From contig JALNQF010000119.1 in NCBI GenBank assembly GCA_028456385.1, positions 1 through 64,000 of the forward strand: DNA of 64,000 nucleotides. The letters are read 5' to 3'. Origin of the DNA: Ophiosphaerella korrae (Eukaryota > Ascomycota > Dothideomycetes > Pleosporales > Phaeosphaeriaceae). Below the pieces are notes generated by a model. It was not told the DNA's origin. It was given only the letters and a program-made list of their open reading frames with translations, and searched no databases. This document shows, one piece after another, positions 10,842 to 23,088 of this stretch. How positions within the stretch are numbered: position 1 is the first letter of the stretch; each line of letters starts with the position of its first letter. Both the position numbers and the translations under genes were made by a program.

Positions 10842-13800
10842 CCTTACTAATTTAGTTATTAAGAGAAGCGAAGCGTAAGTAGCGTATAGTCTAGCTAACA
10901 CGATAGTAGAAAGTTTAACTAAACAAGTAGTAAAAGCACCTATAAGTAGTTACGAGTTAGATAATACTATATAGAAGGTAGTTAGAGAACATATAAATAA
11001 TCTAATCTCTAAGAAAGAAGATATAAAAATAGTAATCGACGCACTAGAAACCTAAAACAAAGAACTCTAGGAATACGTAAAGTAAAACAAGGCCTAGATT
11101 AAAGCTATTATTAAAGGATAAAACTAAATAGAACTAATTACGTAACGCCTAGAAATAAGTGCGACAAAAAAACTACTAAAGATACCTGTCCTTAAAAAGT
11201 TTAATAGAACAAGAGAGAAACTAAGACCCTTTATAGCCTTAGTATAACTCTAGATAGATATATAAGTACTATACTTCGATATAGAAGAAAAGAAGGTAAT
11301 ATATATTAGAATATACCTTAAAGAGGATACAATAAGATAGTTTAAACCTTACTAGATAGATTATATAATATACGCGCTAATAACATAGAAAGATAAAACT
11401 AGAGCTATTTTTAGAAGTTACGAGTACTTTACTAAACAAATAAGAGTAGTATTTAGGGATATAGACATTACCTAATAAGTAGAAGAAAAGCTTAAAAGGC
11501 TTACATAACAAAAGAGTGTACCTAAGTATATATTATAGTTTAAATAACTATTATAGAATATAGAGTAGAACGAATCTATATTAATATTACAATTTAAATA
11601 AAGATTAAATAAGAAAATCTAATATAAGATAATCTATATAGAGAAACCTAGGACACTAGAAGCCCTAAAGTAGTAGGTAATCTAAATTAATAACGATCTT
11701 CGAGAATAGAAAAAGAACAAGTATAGTACCTAACTAAGAAATTAGGATACTAGAGACCCTATAATCCTTAATACAAACAAGGATAGAAGAAAGAAAAAGA
11801 AGAATAAAAACTTTACGTACTTTAACTATAGTAAACTAGGCTACTATACAAAAGACTACTAATTAAAAAAGAAGAAAGATATAGTATATTATAAATATAG
11901 GAAACTAGGATACTTTATAAATAGCTGCAAAAGTAAAGACCTAAAAAAGGAAATATAGTTAAAGACAACTAAGAAGAAGAAAGAAATACTACAAGCATAA
12001 GCTAAACCTTAGGAGAAGGTAGCTAAGAGTAAAGAAGTATAATTTACAATACTCTATTAGACCTTTTATTATAATAACAACTACTATATATATCTTTCTA
12101 GTAAGTAGAGAGTAGCGTAGTTCCTATAGAAATAGAAATATAGAGTAGCTAGAATAAAAGAAAGTAGAATAAAAGCGTAGCTAGAAGAAATAGTACACGT
12201 AATAGACTTACTAATAGAAGACTTAGAAAGGGAAGAACCCTTAGCACTATTAATCCTAGCTAAAGAATAGGTATAAGATAAAGAGACTACTACGACTTCC
12301 TCTAAAAGACTATAAAAAAGTAAGAAGTAGGTTAGTATAAGAAGTATAGAGTATACCTAGCTAATAATATATAGCTATAATAGTTATATAATAATAGAAA
12401 TAGAGGAACGAAATAAAAAATAGAAATTTGTTTAAATATACTTAATAGTTATAAGTATAGAGGAAGTGTACAAAGACTAGAAAGAACGCAACCCTAAAGA
12501 AATAAAGTTTATACTATTTTAAGAATAGATAAAGTAATATATAGTTGTAGTAAGAAGAATACCTATAGAAAGAGAATAGTAGTACCTTGTAAGAAAGACG
12601 CGATAGATTAACAAAGCCTATACACTAAGAGTACTAATAGTGTATTATATCCTAACAAGAGACACGCCTAGACAAGATAAGTACTAGAAAGAGGATAATA
12701 AAATAATAGATCTAAGACATCTAGTATACTTTAAAGTATTATAGTTAGTATACTTAGATAAAGATTGTATTATACATAAGAACTCTAAAGTAAATAACAA
12801 CGTATAGCTTATAAGAAGAAGAGGCTATAACTATATAAGAGTAATCCTAGTAGAAGATATCTAAAGATAGGAAATAACCCTAGAAGATAGTTATGTAGTA
12901 GTAAGACCTAGACTAAAACTATCTAAGAAATATATCTAAGGAGGACTATAGTACAAATGCATATACAATAAATATCTAAAATATAAAGAATATAAGCTTA
13001 AAGTAGAGCTATAGCTTTAGAAAGATAGATAATTTACAAAATTGCCTAAGCAATAATAGCTAGAAAGTATAGGAAGCCTATATATTATAAAGAAAGGTAT
13101 ATACTAAGGAAAGAAAGTATAATTAATAATTAATAGTAAAGCTACAAAAAACTTTATATTAAAGAAGTTTATAGAAATATAAGGAATACGTTATATAATA
13201 AAGAAATACCCTTAATAACTAAGTATAATTAAAGGAAAACTATTCTAGGAACCTATTAGGTTTAAGATACTTCTCTCTACGCTAGAATTAGAAGAGATAA
13301 CAATAAAAAATATAGTTATAGACATAACAACAATTAATAACAAATAAGATATAATACTAAGTATACTATAGTTATAGATAACTAACCTATATATTAATTA
13401 GAGAATAGGAAAAATTAGCTACTATAAAATAGCTTATTTTAAAACAGACACGCTAAAGGCTAATATAAGTATATATAAAGGAGAATTCCTAGAAGAATAT
13501 AAGAAATAGGAAAAACAACTTATAGAGCCTAAAGACTATCTTCTAGAATATTAGCTATAGGACTTAGCGATAGAAATAGAAGAAGGAAAGAACGTAGGAT
13601 AGAGCCTAGTCTACTAGAAAATAGAAAAAGAATTAAAGATTAAACGAGCGTTTATACAAAACGCAATAAAGAAAGGATAGATAAGAGAATTTAAGTCCTT
13701 AGTAGTATATAGACTTATCTTTGAAGATAAAAAGAGAATAAGTAAGAAAAGGCCCTACGTAGATTTTAGAAAAACTAATGTAGTTATAAATAAGAACTGA

Positions 13801-16800
13801 TACCCTTTACTATAAATAGACGTAATACAAGATAGACTATAGAAAGCAAAGATCTTTATAAAATTAGATATCTAAAACGCCTACTACTAGATTAGAATTA
13901 AGAAAGGTAACGAATAGAAAATAGCGTTTAGAATATAGTATAGACTATACAAATATATAGTTATACCCTTTAGCTTAATAAATATACTAGTAGCCTTCTA
14001 AGAAAGAATTAATATAGTACTAAGAGAGTACTTAGATGTATTTACGTTTGCGTACTTAGACGACATCCTTATATTCTCTAAAATAGAAGAAGAATATATA
14101 TAATACGTATAAAAAGTGCTAAAAAAGCTAGTAGAAGCTAAAATATTTCTTAAAATAAGAAAGTGTAAATTCTATACAAAAGAAATAGATTTTCTTAGAT
14201 TTATTATCGAACTAGGAAAGATTAAGATTAACCTAGGAAAGATTAAGATTAACCTAGGAAAGATTAAGTTAATTAACAAATAGCTAACACTAAAAAATCT
14301 AAAGGAGGTATAACAATTTTATAGACTAGCAAACTTTTGTAGAAAGTTAATAGTAGGATAGTCTAAAGATATAGAGCTAATTACAAAGCTTATAAAAAAA
14401 GATACGCTATTTAAATAGACTAAGGAATGCGATAAAGTATTTAATAAAAACAAGAAGAAGTTTATAGAGAACCTAGTTATTAGAATATATAACCTAGACC
14501 TACTAGTAATAGTAAAGATAGATGCATCTAATTTAGTTTATAGAATAGCACTAATATAAGAAGACTTAAAGACTAAAAAAGAATACTTAGTTAAATACTT
14601 CTCTAAGAAAATAAAAATAGTAGAACTTAACTATCTAATCTATAACAAAGAGATACTAGTAATCTATAAAGTATTTAAGTAATAGAGAGTATACTTATAA
14701 GAAGTAAAATACTAGACAAAGGTCTATATAGACTATAAGAATCTTATAGGATTTATAATAAATAAAGAATTATTATAACGCTATACGAGATAGTAGGAAT
14801 ACCTATTAATATTTAATATAGAAATTATATACACGAAGGGTAAAGATAACTAATTTATAGACGCCTTTAGTAGAAGACTAGACTTATAAGAAGAAGTAAG
14901 CGCTACTAGTATAGTTTTAGTTAAAAACAAAGAAGGATATTTAGTCCTAAATACACCTAAAATAGCCGCAACACTTAAAAGAAAGAGTAGTAAGCTAGAC
15001 GAATAGATTTAGAAAATAACGTAGGAAGTATTTAAAGAAATAGAGAAATTAGAGATTTAAGAAAGACTCGCACAAGCTTATAGAAAGATATATATTCTAA
15101 GAAAGATTTAAAGAGAATTTGTACAATAATTTTATAAATTACTAGTATATAGTTACTAAGGGATTAATAAAACCCTTAATAGGTTACTATAAGATTACTA
15201 TATCCTAAAAGTAAGATAGCTAGTAATAGAGGTACTACAAGACTATATAGAATATTAGAGAAATAAGTATAATAGATACACACTATATAGAATACTACAA
15301 CTAGTAAAAGTACTAGAATAACTATAGAGAGTTATTACGATAGACTTTATTACAAAACTACCTAAGTCTAAAGACCTAATATTAGGAGTTAAGTATAATA
15401 GAATTATAATAATAGTAGATAAACTTACAAAGTACTTATACTTTAGGCTATACAAAGAAAAGAGTAGGATAGAGGTTACTATATACTAAGTTCTAGGAAC
15501 TATAATTAGCTAATATAGAATACTAGATAAGATTATTATAGATAGAGACGTAAGATTTATATTAAAACTATAGGGAACAATAACAGCGTAACTAGGAATA
15601 AAGTACGTAATATTAACTGTATACTATCTATAGATAGATAGATAATTAGAATAAATAAACTAGATAGTAGAATAGTACTTAAGATACTACTTTAACTACA
15701 ACTAGAATAATTAGGTATAGTTACTACCTATAGCACAGCTAGTATATAATAGCGTAAAGAACGTAGTAACAAGAGTATTACTCTTTTTCGCGAACTATAG
15801 ATTTAAACCTAGCGTATATAGAATACTAAGAACTAAAGTATCTTAGTCTCTAAGAGGAGAAAACTTTACTAATAGACTTAGAGATATATATAATTAATTA
15901 AGATAGGACGTAGAGTTCCTATATAACTAAATAGCTAAGTACTACAACAAGAAATATAAAGAAGGACCCTAATTTAGAAAGAGAGAAAAAGTATAGTTAG
16001 TATAAAAGAATATTAAGAGTAAACAACTTAGTTTAAAACTAGACTACGTTAAGATAAGACTATATAAAATCGAGAAAAAAATTATACTAGTTATATTTAA
16101 ATTAAAGCTACTAGACAAGATAAAGATATACCTAACCTTCTACATAGTACTACTTAAGATAGTACTATAGAACGTAGAACTACTAGTGTACAAAGTAGAC
16201 ACGTATAGAGAATAAGAAGAATAGGAAGTTAAGAAAATCCTAGTATACTAGTTCTATAATAGTAAGAACTACTACCTAGTAGAATAGATAGGTATAAACG
16301 AGAAAGGGCAACTATAGGAGAAAATATAGGAACTAGGAGATAACCTTAACTACCCTAAGAAACTAGAGGAGTACTAAAGTTAAAACCCTCTAGAACGCCT
16401 AGTAGTAAACTAAGAGAACTAATATTACTACTATTAGATAGAGAGGCGATAAGAACGTTTAATATAGGACCTACTATAGTAATATTAAACGCCTTATCTA
16501 AGTCTAGCTTAGCTCCTAGAGCTACTAACTACTTAGCTAATTTCTTATTATTTAGCGCCTTTATCTTATAAAGACGAGAGAGATAAGCTTAATTCTCTAC
16601 TAGCTTACTCTACGTAAGCTCCTAGATCTACTTACGTTTAGCTTTAGCTTCTACAATTTAAGATAGTAATTTCTCTTAAGTCTAGTTAATAGCTCTCCCT
16701 ATTATTATTAAGCCTAGACGCAAGAATAAGTATAATAAACGTACACTTAGAAAGAGAAACACTAGATATATTATAAGAACTACGTATATTTACACGAATA

Positions 16801-17057
16801 TATACTTTATAAGCCCTACTATTGTTTATAGAAATAATATAAGGAAAGGACTTAGGGTTTAACTTAGGAGAAGTATAATAAGAATAAGGAAATATCTTAA
16901 TACTATTGCGCAATACGCGATTAGCGAGTAGATAGTAATAACGTATAGATAAAATAACTATAGGGAGTAATAAAGAACTATAAATTAACAAAGAAAGTAG
17001 ATTAATAACTTTAGCTCTAGGACGGATAAATAAGGACCTGCTTAAAGGAGGAGATAG
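10842..17057 (+). pseudogene. Element B gag-pol polyprotein, RIP-inactivated
   Basis: Gag lies at about 10,900-12,100, with a first CCHC knuckle at 11818-11859 (now YFNYSKLGYYTKDY) and a second just after it whose last Cys codon TGC survives. The protease Asp-Ser-Gly became Asn-Ser-Lys at 13132-13140. RT covers about 13,690-14,290 with the catalytic YLDD intact at 14053-14064, and an in-frame 21-bp triplication follows at 14212. RNase H is near 14,510-14,760 and the integrase zinc domain near 15,120-15,260. The first catalytic Asp of integrase is at about 15343. A GPY/F-like module and a chromodomain follow near 16,000-16,390, then a roughly 200-residue tail to the polypurine tract. Many in-frame TAA/TAG codons abolish expression. 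Domain order and family are secure; exact limits are by eye. Confidence 0.87.
14212..14268 (+). repeat. In-frame 21-bp triplication in element B RT
   Basis: The core CTAGGAAAGATTAAG starts at 14212, 14233 and 14254, giving three 21-bp units that encode a repeated seven-residue IKINLGK-like string. The same place in K holds one unit followed by a diverged remnant, so two units look added in B. The reading frame is kept. Confidence 0.8.
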
Positions 17058-17482
17058 TATTACAATAGTAATAAGAGGACTATAGATAGAACTAATTAGT
17101 CTTATAAACCTAGGGTTATATAACTCTAAAGGATATAAACCTAACTAAGAAGCTACACATAATTAGGATACCTAGGGTAATCTATAGTCTACTAACTCTT
17201 AGTAGTAATAGATTATAGATTAGAGTAATCTACAATCTATTAGTCTTAGTAACTATAGATTATAGATTACTATAAGTATATAGTTAATAGAATGCGTATT
17301 ATTAGGATAGTATTAGTAATCTAATCCTTTAACTATAGAACGCTAATAAAAGATAGTTGCAAAACATCTTCTATTATTAATAAGTTATTATACAATTACT
17401 ATACAAGCTTTTACTATTAACTCCTAATCTGCTAACACCCTTTAGGTACTAAGAAGTCGACCCTAGTAACACCCTAGTAACA
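17058..17482 (+). repeat. 3' LTR of element B
   Basis: This 425-bp copy of the 5' LTR ends CCCTAGTAACA and is preceded by the purine tract AAAGGAGGAGATAG (17044-17057). Differences from the 5' copy are mainly C/T and G/A. Confidence 0.92.
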
Positions 17483-17487
17483 CTTTT

Positions 17488-19591
17488 AAGTAGGCTAAGT
17501 TTAGCTTTCTTATTAATACTATAATTCTTTAATTCTTAGTAAATTTTGTAAAGAATACTTTATATAGTGTTTTCTAGTTGTTTAAGTAACTTAGTATTTA
17601 ATTATATAGGTAGACTCTAGCCTATATAATTTTAGGCTAAAGTTTTTATAGTAAATTTGCGTTAAGTTGTATAGTACGTGCTTTCTCTTTATTAATTCTT
17701 CTAGCGCGCTTAGCTCCTCTATTCTAGGCTTAAGTATCTAGAGCTAAAGGTTTAATAGTAATACCTTGTAAGTTTAACTAGCGCTAGACCTCTAGTTTTA
17801 ATTACCTTAACTAAGATACTATACTAATTTTTTAAGAAGAGGATTAAGTTTAAAAGTACATTAATAATTAATTTAGCTAACTAGTTATTAGTAAAGTAGA
17901 AGTCTTACTATAGTTTTAAGTACTTATTAGTAATAAGTATCTAGCTTTTCTCTTTAGTAACGCTTTATACTTTATATAAGTAGAAGTTAATAGAAACTCT
18001 TTCTCTTAGTCTTTTATAACTAATTCTTAGTATATAGCTAATTTACTACTTTATCTTAGCTTTACTATATATATTATACTAGACTATAGATACTCTTTTT
18101 ATACGTACTCCTTAAGCTTACTAGATAAGGTATTTAATTATAGCTAGTCTTAGATAGCTAAGTCTCTTGTACTATAGTAGTACTAGTACTCTAATAGTCT
18201 AAGGTTTATAGGTATAGTACGCTGCTTAGTATATAAGATTATATAATAAATAATACTTAAGTACCTATTAACTATAGATCTTAGTAAAGTATCTAATTGT
18301 TTATCTATTAGGCTTGTTTAGAGTTATTAGCTTAGATTAAGTATTTTACTATATTCCTCTCTACTAGAGTAGCTAGAAAGAGACTAGGTTATAAAAGATA
18401 TCTAGGTATATAGCTACGTTATATAGAACTAGTTTATTTTCTATTAACTAGTTTTTTAGTATAAGAGTAAGAGATCTATATCTTTTTACTTATATCTTTA
18501 ACTTACCTACCTATATATAATTATTTAGCCTTAATAGATAATAGTTATATATACAAGTTAAGTTGTTTATAATATAGTAGGTTAAACTAGTGTCTAGGAT
18601 AAAGGAATTCTATAGAGAGTAGGTATTATAAGTATTCTTTATAGTTTTAGTAATAAAAGTACTCTTAATACTTAATATTTACTAGCTTTCTAGTTAATCT
18701 TCTTTATAGATTTTAGTAATCTAAGGTAACTTAGCGTATAGTTCTATATAAAGCTTTATTTAATACTTTAACTATCCTCTTATTAGTCCTTATAAGGTTA
18801 TATTATACTTACGTTTATAATTAATAAGCTCTTTTAGAGTCTTACTTAGAGTTTATAAATTTAGTACTTTATTAGAATTAATATAGTAGTAATTACTAAG
18901 TTTATAAGGTCTTTTACAAGCTAGGTATTATTTACTTATAGCTTTTTAACTTATTATTTAGTTAATATTAGTATTACTACTACGTATACGTTAATTACAA
19001 GGTCTACTCTATTTATTAAGTAGTGTACTATCTATAAGAGAGGTGTCTCTAGTCTTACTCTAGGTAGTATTACTACTAGTAGTATAAAGTAAAGTATTAT
19101 CTACTATAAAAGTAGCTTTACGCCTCTCTATATTTAGGGGATAGTACACTATTATATACTTATAGTAGTATTTTATTATCTCTCTTTAGTTTATACTAAG
19201 TAATAGCCTTCTATTATCTTAAAAGGTTATAGACTAAATTAGTACTATATATTTAATAGCTACTAAAAAGTCTTAAGTAATTATATTAATTTATAGTAAC
19301 TCTACTACTTAATACGTTTTAGCCTTAGTAGTAGCGTAGTTATACTTAGCTATCTATATATCCTAATTTACTAGGCTTCTTATAAGCTTAAGTAATTTAA
19401 GGTATCTATTACGTATACGCTCTTACTTTATACGCTTATCTACGCTAATAGTTTACTTTAGGTTTAATAGCTACTAATATAGAGATTAGTTTAGTAAGTA
19501 GTATAGACGTAGTAGATATAGTAAGACTAAAGATTAGATAAACGTTATAATATACTAGAGACTTAACTACTCCTTTTTATACTTGTATTAG
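17488..19591 (-). pseudogene. Element L (Ty1/copia): gag, protease, integrase
   Basis: Read on the minus strand from right to left this is a copia gag-pol. The protease lies near 18,480-18,640 with FILDTS where FILDTG/FILDSG is expected (D-T-S at 18586-18594), followed by the copia-typical LVLYNVA string. The zinc-binding start of integrase is near 18,080-18,300. The integrase core is near 17,500-18,000 and includes a stretch resembling the copia block before the catalytic Glu (ALDT.AQNRGAKRARR) and KTLYKVFF. The protease-integrase-RT order is the hallmark of Ty1/copia against Ty3/gypsy. It is interrupted by element B on the left and by solo LTR S1 on the right (duplication ATTAG). Stops are TAA/TAG at Gln/Trp positions. 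I am confident of the superfamily, less so of the domain limits. Confidence 0.8.
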
Positions 19592-20052
19592 TGTTATAGG
19601 CGTAACAAGAGAAATCGAGATAGAACTAATTAATCCTAACTTAGGTGCTAACGAAGTATAGGACAAGTAGGGTAACGACCTTGATTAGGAGACTACTTAC
19701 AACTAGGACACGTAGTAGTAATCTATAATTACGTACAAATAGATTAGAGTAATCTATAATAACGCATAAATAGATTAAGGTAATCTATAGTTATATATAT
19801 ATAGATTAGTAATAATCTATAGTGTTACACAAATATATTAATATAAGTATATAGTTAATAGGATGCGCATTATTAGGATAGTATTAGTAATCTAATCTCT
19901 AACTAAGAACGCTAATACTTAACATTGCACACACAAATTAACTATTATTTATAGTTATTACTAATTACTATACAAGCTTTTGTTATTACCTCTTAATCTA
20001 CTAATACTTATAGAGGTTATTAGGAAGTCGACTCCTAGTAGCCCCTATTACA
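19592..20052 (+). mobile_element. S1: solo gypsy LTR
   Basis: A single 461-bp LTR starting TGTTATAGG and ending CCCTATTACA, flanked by perfect ATTAG duplications (19587-19591, 20053-20057). No internal sequence is attached, so it arose by recombination between the two LTRs of a former full insertion. It keeps TG...CA ends and more CpA/TpG than its surroundings, which suggests a later insertion or lighter RIP. It resembles the LTRs of E and G in the opposite orientation and carries the shared core block around 19,870-19,920. Confidence 0.92.
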
Positions 20053-20057
20053 ATTAG

Positions 20058-20699
20058 TTACTATAGTATTACTTAGCTAATATTTTATAGTATTAAAGGT
20101 CTTCTTTCAAAGCCTTATAATTAGTAGCTATAAGTTTAGACTACTGCGTAGGAGTCTTAATACCTAATACTAGAGTATAGTTAGCTATTACTAGAGCTCT
20201 AATTAGTTCTAGTCTCTAAATTAGCTAAGTAGAAGATTCTAGGTTAATTTTATCTTAAATATTATATACTACGTATCTAGATTGTAGTTAAATTATCTAT
20301 ATAGTATAATCCTTATTAGTCTTTAATATTATAGTTAGATTATATTAGGTTATACTAGCTATCTTGTTTTAGCTTTAAGTTATAAGAGAGTAAGAGATTG
20401 TTACTTTTTAGAGTACGCTTTAGTTAAAGCTAAGTATAGTACTTAGCTTAATTTAAGTGTTATTAGAAGGCTACTAGAAAGTAAGAGATTTACGCCCTTT
20501 TTAAAGATACTTATAGTACTACTAGAAGGTAAGAGAATAGTACTTTTTACTAATGCACGTAGGGCTACTTAAAAGTAAGAGATTAGTACTTTTTACTAAT
20601 ACTTTTTATAGTACTTAGCTTAATACTTAGCTTAATAATTAAGTTAATATAAGTAGATACTAGTTTACTTAACTTAGTTAAGGTAGTAAGACTCTTAAT
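20058..20699 (-). pseudogene. Element L: start of gag and 5' leader
   Basis: Continuation of the copia element after S1. By position it should hold the first part of gag (right to left from about 20,350) and the untranslated leader next to the LTR at 20700. I could not recognise a gag motif, and the leader half is occupied by a repeated motif. The primer-binding site should be at the right edge; reading minus it begins ATTAAGAGTCTTACTACC, which I cannot match to a tRNA end. Confidence 0.55.
20384..20600. repeat. Dispersed direct repeats in the copia leader
   Basis: The motif GTAAGAGATT/GTAAGAGAAT occurs about four times, near 20390, 20480, 20528 and 20575. It is often preceded by CTACTAGAA or a variant and followed by TACTTTTTACTAA. 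Spacing is uneven. It lies between the copia LTR and gag. Confidence 0.65.
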
Positions 20700-21171
20700 T
20701 ATTAGATTTAAAGGAAGTTATAGTAGTTTAATAAAAAGGCTTTTTTATAATAGCTATATAAGGGCCTTATTAGAGAGGGATACTAAGGCTTTTAGAAAAG
20801 CCCTTTTTTAGATTAATTACTTATAACTTAATAGTACTAGGTATAAACTAAGTAGATTAATTCTACTATCTATCTTTAGCCCTACGCTCTATCTATATAT
20901 CTACGATGTAGTAGTCTTAGCTAGGTTTCTTATGATAGTAGCGAGCTAGATTCTTAATACTCTTTCTATTAAGGTGCTAGTTTCTTTATTATATTAGTTA
21001 TGTTAATATAGTCTATCTCTTTGTATATAAGATTTTTTGTTTAATTCCTTTATTTATAAAGGTTAAGGCTGTAATCCTTTTAGCTATAGTAGAGTTAGTA
21101 GCTTAGTAATTGTATATAAAATCGCCTATCTAATTACGTATTAAGTATCTAATCGTGCAACTTATTTAATA
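20700..21171 (-). repeat. R1: copia LTR, 5' LTR of element L
   Basis: This 472-bp repeat has inverted ends TATTAGAT...ATTTAATA (ancestrally TGTTAGAT...ATCTAACA, typical of copia LTRs). It matches R2 (30214) in the same orientation and R3 (48542) in the opposite one. It lies directly next to the leader of L, so it is taken as the 5' LTR and put on the minus strand. The five bases outside differ (TTAAT left, AAATT right), as expected if the left side is the element interior and the right side is its host, element D. Confidence 0.75.
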
Positions 21172-22685
21172 AAATTAAGGCTATTATAGTAGGATAAAAC
21201 TAGGTAGAAAGAGTTACCTAATAATTAGAAATAAGTATAATAAAGAAGCTACCTAAGATACTAGTACTAGAAAAGTTTAATAGAATAAAAAAGAAACTAA
21301 GGCTTATTCTAGCTTTAGTATAACTCTAGATAGATATACAAGTACTACACTTTAATATAGAAGAAAAAAAGATTATATATATTAGAATATATATTAAAAA
21401 GGATATAATAAGATAGTTTAAGTCTTACTAGATAGACTATAGCCTATAAGGTCTAGGAATAAGAAAAGATAAAATAATAGCTTTCTTTAGAAGTAATAAG
21501 TACTTTATATAATAAATAAAAGTTGTATTTAGTAATATAGATATTACCTAATAAGCTAAAGAAAAAGTTAAAAGGCTTAGATAATATATAAGTGTTTAAG
21601 AATATATATTATAGTTTAAATAACTATTGTAAAATATATAATAGAATTAGTAATCTTTAATATTAAGATTTAAATAAGTACTAAAGTTAAATATCTATTA
21701 AAAGTTAATTTAAATAGAAAAACTAAGGATACTAGAAGCTCTAAAGAGATAAGTAATATAAGTAGATAATAATCTCTAAGAATAGAAGATAAATAAATAT
21801 AGAAGATAACCTAGTAACTATAATAGTATAGACTCTATAATCCTTAACGCTAATAAAGATAATAAAAAGAAGAAAAAAGACTTTAAGTACTATAACTATA
21901 ACAAACTTAGTTACTATATAAAAGACTACTAATTAAAGAAGAAAGATATAGTATATTATAAATATAAGAAACTAGGATAGTTTATAAAGGATTATAGAAG
22001 TAAAGACTTAAAGAAAGAAGCTTAGTTAAAGATAATAAAAGATAAGAAAAAAGTACCTAAAGTATAAGCTAAGCCTTAAGAGAAAGTAGTAGTAAGTAAA
22101 AAATTATAGTATATAATACTTAATTAAACCTTTTATTATAATAATAACTACTATATATTCTTTTTAAGTAAGTAAAGAGTAAGTTAGTTTCTATAAAAGA
22201 GAGGACTATTAGTAATAAAAGAATAAACTTAAGATTAGCTTAAGGAAATATAACTTATAAGGGACCTACTAATAGAAGATTTAAAAAGAGAAAAACTCTT
22301 AACTCCTTCTATTACTACTAAAGGACTAGTAGGTAATAAAGAGACTACTATAGTTACCTCTAAAGGACTAAGAAGTAATAAAAGATAAGTTAATATAAGA
22401 GGTATAGAGTATACTCTATTAGATATAGAAAGCTACTATAGCTATAGTATAGTAAATATAGAGATATAGAATATGTAATAGTAATTTATTTAGAAATACT
22501 TACTAGTTATAAGTATAGAGGAAGCGTATAAAGACTAGAAAATATTTATCTCTAATATAATAAAGTTTATAATATTCTAATAATAAATAAAGTAATATAC
22601 TATTATAGTAAGAAGAATACCTATATAAAGAAAGTAGTAGTATCTTATAAAAAAGATAAGATAGATTAATAAAGCCTATATACTT
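21172..22685 (+). pseudogene. Element D gag, 5'-truncated
   Basis: Plus-strand gag of a gypsy element in the B/K family. It begins inside gag; compared with I around 47,015, the LTR, leader and the first few hundred bases are missing. The CCHC knuckle is at 21888-21929 with all Cys codons now Tyr. The right end is the insertion site of E (TACTT at 22681-22685 and 28170-28174), beyond which D continues. The left edge touches copia LTR R1, which probably inserted into D; the rest of D on the other side of that insertion is absent from the window. Confidence 0.82.
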
Positions 22686-23088
22686 TATTAGGGGGTTACC
22701 TATTATTAACTACACGTAACTCTTAAGGTTATTAGTAGATTAAGAGGTAATAATAAAGGTTCGTGTTATAATTAAGTAATAACTATAAACAATAGTTAAT
22801 TTGTATGTATAATATTAAGTATTAGCGTTCTAAGTTAAAGATTAGATTACTAATACTATTTTAATAATATATATTATTACTAACTATATACTTCTATTAA
22901 TCTATTTATATAACCTTATAGATTACTCTAATCTATTATACGTATTTATAGATTATTCTATATCTTACAAATTTAGATTATAGTTTATTTTCTAATCTAA
23001 GTTATTACTCTACTTATCCTATACTTTGTTAGTACTTTAGTTAAGACTAATTAGTTCTATCTCGATTTCTCTTGTTATATCTATAACA
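22686..23088 (-). repeat. 3' LTR of element E
   Basis: 403 bp. The right edge ...CTATAACA is followed by the complement of the polypurine tract (CTATTTCCCCCTCTAAATAG at 23089-23108), which sets the strand. It begins TATTAGGGGGTTACC. Confidence 0.9.

Larger units (their letters stand above)
10417..17482 (+). mobile_element. Element B: complete Ty3/gypsy chromovirus
   Basis: A full-length 7,066-bp element with two LTRs of exactly 425 bp and target duplication CTTTT (10412-10416, 17483-17487). It is inserted in the copia element L. Of the gypsy copies in the window it keeps the most ancestral residues, including an intact YLDD box in RT. It belongs to the same family as D, E, G, I, J and K by its internal sequence, leader and tail, but its LTR U3 part differs. 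Confidence 0.93.

Noticed and set aside
15255..15455. 66-codon minus-strand open frame
   Set aside because: It is antisense to the integrase of element B. It stays open only because RIP-made TAA/TAG on the plus strand read as TTA/CTA (Leu) on the other strand. Composition is Tyr/Leu/Ser/Ile only, and there is no family match.
16686..16991. 101-codon minus-strand open frame
   Set aside because: Antisense to the polyprotein tail of element B. The plus-strand reading is conserved in six other copies, whereas I see no sign that this frame is.
16380..17057. A separate gene downstream of the chromodomain in the gypsy copies
   Set aside because: The reading follows on from the chromodomain in the same direction and runs to the polypurine tract in seven copies, so a C-terminal extension of the polyprotein is the simpler reading.
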